A DNA stretch of 32,053 nucleotides from an uncultured Roseburia sp. Its GTDB lineage: Bacteria > Bacillota > Clostridia > Lachnospirales > Lachnospiraceae. The position numbers and the translations under genes were made by a program. The stretch is from NCBI GenBank assembly GCA_947070915.1, contig CAMTDY010000010.1, forward strand, positions 1-32,053, in the 5' to 3' direction. Position 1 is the stretch's first letter, and each line of letters starts with the position of its first letter. Under the pieces are notes generated by a model. The model searched no databases. It was not told the origin of the DNA and saw only the letters and a list, made by a program, of their open reading frames with translations. Shown piece by piece: positions 1-5,749 of the stretch.

Positions 1-363
1 TTATGTCCACATCCTCTCCCCGGAGGATCTTATTTATGTTTCGTACTGCACACATGCTGGAAGTTTTTAGTCCTCCATTATGTCCACATCCTCTCCCCGG
101 AGGATCTTATTTATGTTTCGTACTGCACACATGCTGGAAGTTTTTAGTCCTCCATTATGTCCACATCCTCTCCCCGGAGGATCTTATTTATGTTTCGTAC
201 TGCACACATGCTGGAAGTTTTTAGTCCTCCATTATGTCCACATCCTCTCCCCGGAGGATCTTATTTATGTTTCGTACTGCACACATGCTGGAAGTTTTTA
301 GTCCTCCATTATGTCCACATCCTCTCCCCGGAGGATCTTATTTATGTTTCGTACTGCACACAT
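1..363. repeat. 77-bp tandem repeat array, about 4.7 copies, built from the 3' end of thiC
   Basis: The same unit recurs with a period of exactly 77 bp and no visible differences, from the contig edge to base 363. Each unit consists of the last 66 bp of thiC (stop codon included) plus an 11-bp linker, seen at 287-297. The array therefore carries the thiC tail (residues from Met415, including the third cluster cysteine) over and over downstream of the real stop. The contig starts inside a unit, so the true copy number is unknown. The unit length equals a common short-read assembler k-mer size (77), so copy number, or even the tandem form, could be an assembly product. The linker junction itself looks like a real sequence. 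Confidence 0.9.
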
Positions 364-1605
364 TTTTCCGCACATGGTGCAGGTGTCTTCTTTTTCCGGT
401 TTGCTCTCCGACCGGTACCGGCGGGCTTTCTCCGGATCAATAGCAAGCTCAAACTGTCTCTCCCAGTCAAGCTCGCGGCGCGCTTCACTCATCTGGTAAT
501 CCCAGTCCTTCGCTCCCGGAATGCCTTTCGCCACATCCGCCGCGTGGGCAGCGATGCGGGAAGCAATGATCCCTTCTTTTACATCTTCCACCGTCGGAAG
601 GCGGAGATGCTCTGCCGGCGTCACATAGCAGAGGAAAGAAGCTCCATAGGTAGCTGCAATGGCCCCGCCAATGGCACTTGTGATATGGTCATAGCCCGGC
701 GCCACATCCGTGACAAGAGGTCCCAGCACATAAAAGGGCGCTCCCTTGCACACCGTCTGCTCGATCTCCATATTGGCGCGGATCTGATTCAAAGGCATGT
801 GCCCCGGTCCCTCGATCATCACCTGGACATTGTGGTCCCAGGCGCGCTGTGTCAGCTCGCCCAGCGCCACCAGTTCCGAGATCTGGGAAATATCCCCGGC
901 GTCCTCGATGCTTCCCGGACGGCAGGCATCCCCAAGACTGATGGTCACATCATATTTTTCACAGATATCCAGAAGTTCATCATATCTCTCGTAAAACGGA
1001 TTTTCATTTCCTGTCAGCTCCATCCAGGCAAAAATGATAGAACCGCCGCGGGAAACAATATTCGTATGGCGCAGATGCTGCTTGAAACGGTCTGCTGTGG
1101 CACGGTTGATCCCGCAGTGGATCGTCATAAAATCAACCCCGTCCTCTGCGTGCATCTTAACTACATCCATCCACTCATCCGCTGTGATATCCTTCAATGC
1201 CTTGTTATAATAAACCACCGCATCGTAGATTGGCACCGTCCCGATCACCGCCGGGCACTCGTCAATCAGCTTTCTCCGGAATTTCTTCGTATCTCCATAA
1301 GAACTCAGATCCATGATCGCCTCAGCCCCCATATCTACAGCGGCCTTTACCTTCTGCATCTCTACATCCAGATCCAGGCAGTCACGGCTTGTTCCCAGAT
1401 TTACATTGATCTTTGTCTTCAGCCTGTTTCCAATACCATAGGGTTTGAGACATTTGTGATTCTTGTTTGCCGGGATCGCAACCTGTCCTTTGGCAACCAG
1501 ATCCATCAAAACATCCTTGTCCATTCCTTCGTATTCACAGACGCCCTTCATCGCATCCGTAAAGATTCCTTTTCTCGCGGCATCCATCTGCGTTGTATAA
1601 TTCAT
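298..1605 (-). CDS. thiC: Phosphomethylpyrimidine synthase ThiC
   Basis: A radical-SAM enzyme that converts aminoimidazole ribotide to HMP-phosphate, the pyrimidine half of thiamine, in the cytosol. The protein is 435 aa, the usual length of the short clostridial form, which lacks the N-terminal extension of the E. coli enzyme. Typical blocks are visible: the MIEGPGHMPLNQI segment, a PFYVLGPLVTDVAPGYDHI segment, and a C-terminal cysteine cluster CTMCGKMC (Cys409, Cys412, Cys416; CX2CX3C spacing) for the 4Fe-4S cluster. I chose the ATG at 1605 because GGAGGA lies 8 nt upstream; a TTG one codon earlier is possible. No other thi gene is in the window. The 3' end is duplicated downstream as part of the 77-bp array, but the reading frame is intact. 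Confidence 0.96.
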   Translation of the reverse strand: MNYTTQMDAARKGIFTDAMKGVCEYEGMDKDVLMDLVAKGQVAIPANKNHKCLKPYGIGNRLKTKINVNLGTSRDCLDLDVEMQKVKAAVDMGAEAIMDLSSYGDTKKFRRKLIDECPAVIGTVPIYDAVVYYNKALKDITADEWMDVVKMHAEDGVDFMTIHCGINRATADRFKQHLRHTNIVSRGGSIIFAWMELTGNENPFYERYDELLDICEKYDVTISLGDACRPGSIEDAGDISQISELVALGELTQRAWDHNVQVMIEGPGHMPLNQIRANMEIEQTVCKGAPFYVLGPLVTDVAPGYDHITSAIGGAIAATYGASFLCYVTPAEHLRLPTVEDVKEGIIASRIAAHAADVAKGIPGAKDWDYQMSEARRELDWERQFELAIDPEKARRYRSESKPEKEDTCTMCGKMCAVRNINKILRGEDVDIMED

Positions 1606-1651
1606 CAATACAATCCTCCATTTACTCCCGGTATCGTTTAATCGTTATTTC

Positions 1652-1716
1652 TGCACACGTTTTTTGTGCATACCAAGTTGCGAAGCAACTTGCCAATAAG
1701 TTCCAAAGAACTTATT
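1652..1716 (-). repeat. Three consecutive hairpins in the thiC 5' leader
   Basis: Three perfect inverted repeats sit back to back: TGCACA/TGTGCA (1652-1657 and 1665-1670), CAAGTTGC/GCAACTTG with a 3-nt loop (1674-1681 and 1685-1692), and AATAAGTTC/GAACTTATT with a 4-nt loop (1695-1703 and 1708-1716). They lie 47 to 111 bp upstream of thiC and would be transcribed in its leader. On the plus strand the last one is followed by TTTT, but no plus-strand gene ends here. I see no TPP-riboswitch core. The rest of the 1609-1832 gap holds nothing I recognise. Confidence 0.7.
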
Positions 1717-1832
1717 TTATCTCAGAATACTAACCAATATTATATGCAATTACAAATGATTATGCAAGCCTTTTTTCCGACCATGCAGGGTTCTGCACTG
1801 GCAGCCTTTCGTTTATCATAGATAGAAAACGA

Positions 1833-2162
1833 TTAAATTTCTTTTATTTCATCAAGCTGCTTTCTTACATCTCTACCGCCATAAATTATGCGGACGATAT
1901 TCACAGTCTTCAGCTCTTCCTTTGGCAGATATAATACGATATAATTATCTACAGGAAAAACACGTAGTCCTTTTGACCGCCACGGTTTCTCTTCATAGAT
2001 TCTATACATCATCGGCATTTCAACAAGTGTATTTATTGATTGCATTATTCTATTCACTTGATTCTTTGCAGTATCAGGCACGAGCAACTCAAATGCAATG
2101 TACTCATAGACCGTTTTTAAATCATCAAGTGCTTGTGCTGAATACTTTATTTTCCAACTCAT
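1833..2162 (-). CDS. RelE/ParE-family toxin of a type II toxin-antitoxin pair
   Basis: A 109-aa protein with the RelE/ParE fold signature: an N-terminal YSAQALDDLKTVYEYI helix block, a PWRSKGLRVFPVDNYIVLY strand block and a C-terminal IVRIIYGGRDVRKQL block. Family members cleave mRNA on the ribosome or poison gyrase; the sequence alone does not separate these. Its ATG overlaps the antitoxin stop (ATGA), so translation is probably coupled. The base composition is richer in AT than thiC or the pel genes, in keeping with acquisition by transfer. Confidence 0.88.
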   Translation of the reverse strand: MSWKIKYSAQALDDLKTVYEYIAFELLVPDTAKNQVNRIMQSINTLVEMPMMYRIYEEKPWRSKGLRVFPVDNYIVLYLPKEELKTVNIVRIIYGGRDVRKQLDEIKEI

Positions 2163-2464
2163 ATACCATAAGACCTATGCATTTCTTTCAATACTTCTTC
2201 AGCCGAATAGACTCTGCCATTTTCTATATCGTCCACTCCTTTTGCAATTTCAGCATCAAGCTGTTCCTTGGTAAGTTTTCCTATTTCAAGTGTTCTTTTT
2301 GCTGGAAGTTTCATCTCAAAAGGAATCCCTCTCTGAATAACCACCTGCCTTAAAAACATACTTACAGCACTCGACATAGGTATTCCAAGCTGATTCAGCA
2401 CGCTTTCAGCTTGTTCTTTAATTTCGGGTTCTACCCTTGCGAATATATTTGATGTTTTTCCCAT
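2159..2464 (-). CDS. RelB/DinJ-family antitoxin
   Basis: A 101-aa protein starting MGKTSNIFARVEPEIKEQAE, the typical RelB/DinJ ribbon-helix-helix N-terminus, followed by LNQLGIPMSSAVSMFLRQVV, which matches the helix pair of that fold. The C-terminal half (EQLDAEIAKGVDDIENGRVYSAEEV) is the toxin-wrapping part. The start at 2464 is chosen because AGGA lies just upstream and because the family begins here; a longer frame to 2542 runs through leader hairpins and is unlikely. Such proteins normally repress their own operon through the ribbon-helix-helix. Confidence 0.9.
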   Translation of the reverse strand: MGKTSNIFARVEPEIKEQAESVLNQLGIPMSSAVSMFLRQVVIQRGIPFEMKLPAKRTLEIGKLTKEQLDAEIAKGVDDIENGRVYSAEEVLKEMHRSYGI

Positions 2465-2481
2465 ATTAATCCTCATTTCTG

Positions 2482-2612
2482 CACGGAACTTCAGTTCCGT
2501 GGCTTTATTGCGCATAAAGCAACTTTGTGTCAAGCCATGCAATGGCTTTGCAGCGCCATAGCAAATGATATTGGCTTACACAAAATTGCCGTGTGAAAAA
2601 TTTATTTTTCAC
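2482..2612 (-). repeat. Chain of palindromes filling the relBE leader
   Basis: Almost every base takes part in an inverted repeat. In transcript order: GTGAAAAA/TTTTTCAC (2593-2600 and 2605-2612); an outer stem 2524-2537 with 2572-2584 carrying one bulged base; inside it competing GCCAT/ATGGC pairs (2534-2538, 2542-2546, 2555-2559); GCTTTAT/ATAAAGC (2502-2508 and 2514-2520); and CACGGAACT/AGTTCCGTG with a 2-nt loop (2482-2490 and 2493-2501). The chain lies between the promoter and the antitoxin start. The alternative pairings suggest either a regulatory leader or a mobile palindromic repeat. Confidence 0.75.
2505..2612 (-). CDS. Possible 35-aa leader peptide ahead of relBE
   Basis: A GTG at 2612 is preceded by a consensus AGGAGG (2620-2625) at 7 nt and opens 35 codons ending in TAA at 2505. 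The frame is rich in aromatic residues and Cys and matches no family I know. It coincides exactly with the hairpin chain, so translation would melt those hairpins, as in an attenuator. Equally, the good ribosome site may be what is left of a gene interrupted by a palindromic insert. Confidence 0.3.
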   Translation of the reverse strand: MKNKFFTRQFCVSQYHLLWRCKAIAWLDTKLLYAQ

Positions 2613-2631
2613 ATTATCGCCTCCTGCTTTT

Positions 2632-2660
2632 ATTATAAGCAAACTGCATGCTAATTGCAA
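2632..2660 (-). promoter_or_regulatory. Sigma-A promoter of the relBE operon
   Basis: On the minus strand TTGCAA (2655-2660) and TATAAT (2632-2637) are separated by 17 bp. It sits directly ahead of the AGGAGG at 2620-2625 and the hairpin leader. A TGC-rich stretch (TTGCTTGCAA, GCATGC) overlaps the -35 region and could hold the autorepressor operator. Confidence 0.65.
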
Positions 2661-2674
2661 GCAAATAGTATATT

Positions 2675-3121
2675 TTAGTTTTTCCTTCCCCGAAACAACG
2701 TTTTCAAACAATGAACCATCTTCGACAGCGCGGGACGCAGCGGCCGGAGCCACAGCCAGATAAAGCTGTATATCCGGTACAGCCGGTTCTCGGCAGATAT
2801 GGTTCTGCCACCACGGATCAACGTCGTAACCTTTCCCTTGATCTGGGTAATCCCGATAGGCCCCTCGACCTGCTTCTGGTTGTCTCCCACCATGAAAAAA
2901 TTATCCCCCCGGCGGCGGCAGATCCGGTGAAGGACCAGGATGCTGCCCTCCCGCCGGAACAATACAATGTCCCCCCGGTGAAGCCTGGAGGGATCTTCCT
3001 GTTCGATGACCACCTCATCCCTCCCCGGCACCAGCAGGGGATACATGCTGTAGCCCTGGGGCTTGACGCGAATCTGGTTCCCCTCCTCTAATAACTGCTC
3101 CAGATCAAATCCGGTGTCCAT
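2675..3121 (-). CDS. S24/S26-type (SipW-like) signal-peptidase-family protein
   Basis: A 148-aa protein with the core of the Ser-His type I signal peptidases: GYSMYP with the likely nucleophile Ser25, RGDIVLFRR (49-57), and VLHRICR with His65 in place of the general-base Lys of ordinary bacterial enzymes. FFMVGDNQ (75-82) matches the conserved GDN box. Unusually, it has no N-terminal membrane anchor; instead a hydrophobic and basic C-terminus (IYSFIWLWLRPLRP, about 117-130) may attach it to the membrane. The ATG at 3121 follows GGGAGG at 7 nt. A possible short peptide gene lies just upstream. Stand-alone proteins of this kind often accompany PqqD/HprK-like genes in Lachnospiraceae, so it may cleave a dedicated peptide substrate. 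Confidence 0.8.
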   Translation of the reverse strand: MDTGFDLEQLLEEGNQIRVKPQGYSMYPLLVPGRDEVVIEQEDPSRLHRGDIVLFRREGSILVLHRICRRRGDNFFMVGDNQKQVEGPIGITQIKGKVTTLIRGGRTISAENRLYRIYSFIWLWLRPLRPALSKMVHCLKTLFRGRKN

Positions 3122-3247
3122 ATCGCTCCCTCCCTTCACAGTATTGGTATAGCCACATTACAGAGAAGTCCCTTTCCGAAATGCCAAATGAGATGTAGGT
3201 TTTACCCAGTCGCTCAGTACCCCCTTACCCTCCTGTTCATTTTTGTA

Positions 3248-3307
3248 CTAATTCCCAGAAACGCCCGTACCCACCATGTAACCTTTTACAGCATTTATTA
3301 TTGTCAT
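3248..3307 (-). CDS. Possible 19-aa peptide with strong ribosome site upstream of the S26 peptidase
   Basis: ATG at 3307 lies 6 nt from a full AGGAGGT (3314-3320), the strongest site in this area. It encodes MTIINAVKGYMVGTGVSGN and then meets TAG at 3248-3250. The same frame stays open for 29 further codons (to TAA at 3158-3160), including GVLSDWVKPTSHLAF, and the peptidase gene starts 36 bp later. This may be a short peptide, a leader, or a 49-aa gene broken by an amber codon (TGG to TAG is one base). I do not recognise the sequence. Confidence 0.35.
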   Translation of the reverse strand: MTIINAVKGYMVGTGVSGN

Positions 3308-3425
3308 TATCGTACCTCCTGATATTATGAACCGAAAATCCAATCCACTTTTTATTTTATGAGAATACATGACAGAGCAACAAGAAAAAACTCCAACCAG
3401 TAATCCTAGCCATGACATAATTAAA

Positions 3426-3599
3426 TTATACTTTCTGCAGCTTACTCTCCTCTATCTCCTGCTGAAATGCCCTGCCTTTCTTATTATAATAATCCATACG
3501 TTCCTGCAGGGTCATGTCTTTTGTGATATAATAATTATATTCCCGCAGCTTATGGATATCATCAATCGTAAAATCAGGGCTGAGAACTGGTTTCTCCAT
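3426..3599 (-). CDS. 57-aa partner protein of a PIN-domain toxin
   Basis: ATG at 3599 begins 2 nt after the stop of the PIN-domain remnant and encodes 57 aa, starting MEKPVLSPDFTIDDIHKLRE and containing ITKDMTLQERMDYYNKKG, with a charged C-terminus. The IHKLREYNYYITKDMTLQE arrangement is typical of small proteins encoded directly after PIN genes in Clostridia, presumably the antitoxin. The frame is intact and the stop TAA is at 3426-3428. It is the downstream gene of the pair, the reverse of the usual antitoxin-first order. Confidence 0.6.
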   Translation of the reverse strand: MEKPVLSPDFTIDDIHKLREYNYYITKDMTLQERMDYYNKKGRAFQQEIEESKLQKV

Positions 3600-3601
3600 A
3601 A

Positions 3602-3970
3602 TCATCCCTCGCTTTCTAACAATACCGTTGGACTAAGGATATCTATATTCTTATAACCTTCTAAGTTTGTTATCGCCCTTATCCCATGAATGGTTCTAAT
3701 ATTAACAATGTGCTTAAAATTCCACGAAATAATGCAATCACATTCATTCACAACCGCTACGCCAATATGCTGGCAGTCATCATAACTCTTAGATGTTAGA
3801 ATCCCTAAGTCAATCATTTTCTGTGCCACACCCAACGCTTCACCAGTTATGTCTAAAGTCGTATATGAAATCTGTGCCATGTACTCCCTCAATTGGCTTC
3901 TTTTTGGTTCCGGGCATGCCGATATCTCCTCCAAGGTAACTGTGGACAGGTACACGTCGTATACGCCCTC
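3602..3970 (-). pseudogene. N-terminally truncated PIN-domain (VapC-like) toxin
   Basis: The readable part (VYLSTVTLEEI, then SYDDCQHIGVAVVNECDCIISWNFKHI, then NLEGYKNIDILSPTVLL) is the middle and C-terminal part of a PIN-domain RNase. It keeps the conserved acidic residues of the TLEEI and SYDDCQH/ECD boxes. The N-terminal strand with the first catalytic Asp is missing: codons before VYLST read back through about 15 plausible residues and then hit TAA near 4003, and I find no continuation in the other frames upstream. About 50 residues are lost, so the nuclease is very probably dead. The frame could initiate at ATG 3955 but would lack the active site. Confidence 0.7.
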
Positions 3971-4450
3971 ACAAATGAGCCAGTATTCATGAGCCTTGAA
4001 ATTTTATGAAACTATGGGGAAATCTAAGAAACCGGCATACAAATACGAGGTCTTTTTCAACTTTTAATTTTACAGATTGGACCATATGTCGCAAAGGTTC
4101 AAGCGTTTTCCATTATTGCTCTTAATATTATGATATCTTTGTGGATCACTTCTTGAATATTCTCCTCTATATCCGAAATTATCTTCTTTTACATACAGGT
4201 TTTTTATACTCCTGCATATCCTTCACGCTCTCGTTCCGAATCTGCATCACGTTGCTTTCTATGTCAGCCAGACATCGTGGTTCTGCACCCGCACCTCAAT
4301 CCCATCTTCTCCCGCATCCTTTGTAAGCACAAGAAAACCAACGGTACTATTTTCATAACACACTTTCCACCTTTTATTTTTGGTATGTTTTCCCGAATAA
4401 GCCCATATCCCCATTATACCGCAGACCAATTTTTGTGTCATTTTCTTAGA
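3971..4450. other. Long intergenic stretch without a supported gene
   Basis: The bases between the PIN remnant and the promoter of the kinase fusion are AT-rich, with stops in all frames. Two short minus-strand frames exist: about 32 codons near 4098-4000, beginning MVQSVKLKVEKDLVF, and about 60 codons ending near 4259, beginning MTQKLVCGIMG. Neither has a ribosome site. Both could be decayed gene or mobile-element remnants. I see no clear transposase, tRNA or riboswitch. Confidence 0.5.
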
Positions 4451-4483
4451 ATTATAGCATTTTCTCACAAAGAATGCTATAAT
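4451..4483. promoter_or_regulatory. Palindromic divergent promoter/operator with extended -10 boxes
   Basis: ATTATAGCATT (4451-4461) and AATGCTATAAT (4473-4483) form a perfect 11-bp inverted repeat with an 11-nt centre. Each arm holds TGCTATAAT, an extended -10 box, one per strand. The plus-strand box lies 28 bp upstream of the ATG of the kinase fusion. No good -35 is visible for it. The symmetry suggests a binding site for a dimeric repressor or activator, or simply two back-to-back promoters. Confidence 0.5.
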
Positions 4484-4511
4484 AAAATCAATTGTTTAAG
4501 GGAGGTTTTCC

Positions 4512-5675
4512 ATGAATCGAACCGATAGCTTTCTTATAAAAAAAATAAATGGGATTTCCTATCTCCTTCCAGTGGGACAGCGCATCGCTGAACAGCGCAG
4601 GGGGATGAAATTAAATGAAACCGGAGAACAGATCTGGAATCTTATACCATCCGCAAAAGACCGGAATGAACTGCTGGCACTTCTGGCAGATTACTATGAA
4701 ATTTCCCCGGAAGATAAAGATATGCTGAAAAAAGATATGGATTCCTTTCTGGACCAGCTGGCTGCCTGGGGAATGCTGGAAGAGCCTATCCAAGCTCCGT
4801 CTGGTTCCGGAATTGATATGATGATCGGAGGACTGACCCTTCATCTTTCTGCCCCGGAAGAACTGATCCCCTCACAATTTCTGCCCTTTTATGTGGGAGG
4901 AGCCCAGTCCCCGGACATGACCATCGAGATCCTGCCTTCCACCGGTCTGTCCACCTCTCCTGCCGGGGGACTGCTCCGGATCCAGGCGGAGGATCTTCTG
5001 GTATGCGAACAGGAACAAGAGTACCGGATCCTGTTTCCCCAGTCGCCACAGCTCCAGGAGTGCATGCTGCGAAAAGATGGAACTCTTGCCCGTTTTTACG
5101 TCGTTCCCCCATACCGGGAACCTCTTCTGTCGGATCTGTTCCACGCCATCCGGCTGGTATTCCTGTACATGGCAGCCAATCATGGACGGCTGGCGATACA
5201 TTCTGCTTCCCTTTACTACCAGGAGCGGGCATGGCTCTTCGCCGGCCCCTCGGGCACCGGCAAATCCACTCACACAAACCTGTGGAATCACTATTTTCAC
5301 ACACCGGTGTTAAATGGGGATCTGAACCTGATCTCCTGCGAAAAGGGAATCCCTATGATACACGGGATTCCCTGGTGTGGAACTTCCGGCATCTCCGATA
5401 CCGCTTCCCATCCACTGGGGGGAATCATTCTCCTGAAACAATCCCCCACAAACCTGTGCCAGGAACCCGCTGTCGACGAACAGACACTTCTGGTCCTGCA
5501 GCGGAGCATCTCCCCTGCCTGGACAGAGGATATGCTGGAGAAGAATCTCAGCATCGCTGCTGCGGTCACAGACTCCTGCTATATCACCCGTTTGTTCTGT
5601 AACAGGGAACGGGAGGCGGCAGAGTACATGAAGGCCCGCATCGATGACCATCTGCGTCAGCTCGGTGAAATTTAA
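4512..5675 (+). CDS. PqqD-like domain fused to an HPr-kinase/PEPCK-like kinase domain
   Basis: A 387-aa protein. Residues 1-92 form a PqqD-like RiPP-recognition fold (KLNETGEQIWNLI, then a helical DYYEISPEDKDMLKKDMDSFLDQL segment). Residues about 100-387 resemble the HPr kinase/PEPCK-like fold: HSAS (230-233), a P-loop GPSGTGKS (245-252), NGDLNLI (268-274) and a hydrophobic strand GGIILL (303-308). Related kinases phosphorylate peptide substrates in some lasso-peptide clusters; here the fused PqqD domain would supply substrate recognition in the same chain. GGAGG lies 6 nt before the ATG. The gene is followed by the ABC exporter 74 bp downstream, probably one operon. The actual phosphate acceptor is unknown. 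Confidence 0.78.
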   Translation: MNRTDSFLIKKINGISYLLPVGQRIAEQRRGMKLNETGEQIWNLIPSAKDRNELLALLADYYEISPEDKDMLKKDMDSFLDQLAAWGMLEEPIQAPSGSGIDMMIGGLTLHLSAPEELIPSQFLPFYVGGAQSPDMTIEILPSTGLSTSPAGGLLRIQAEDLLVCEQEQEYRILFPQSPQLQECMLRKDGTLARFYVVPPYREPLLSDLFHAIRLVFLYMAANHGRLAIHSASLYYQERAWLFAGPSGTGKSTHTNLWNHYFHTPVLNGDLNLISCEKGIPMIHGIPWCGTSGISDTASHPLGGIILLKQSPTNLCQEPAVDEQTLLVLQRSISPAWTEDMLEKNLSIAAAVTDSCYITRLFCNREREAAEYMKARIDDHLRQLGEI

Positions 5676-5749
5676 AACATCCATAAACCAAGGAGCGCCC
5701 TCGCGAATTTCTCTTCGCCCCGTTCATACGCTCCAGAATGGAGAATATT

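Noticed and set aside
1..363. CRISPR array
   Set aside because: Units are identical over their full 77 bp, with no variable spacers, and consist of coding sequence.
157..1641. 494-codon plus-strand open frame over thiC
   Set aside because: It is antisense to a full-length, well-conserved thiC and its translation resembles no protein; a by-product of GC-rich codons.
1609..1832. TPP riboswitch before thiC
   Set aside because: A CTGAGA match near 1718-1723 is present, but the rest of the conserved thi-box core is not.
4259..4468. 69-codon minus-strand frame left of the palindromic promoter
   Set aside because: No ribosome site and no recognisable similarity; kept only as part of the undefined stretch.
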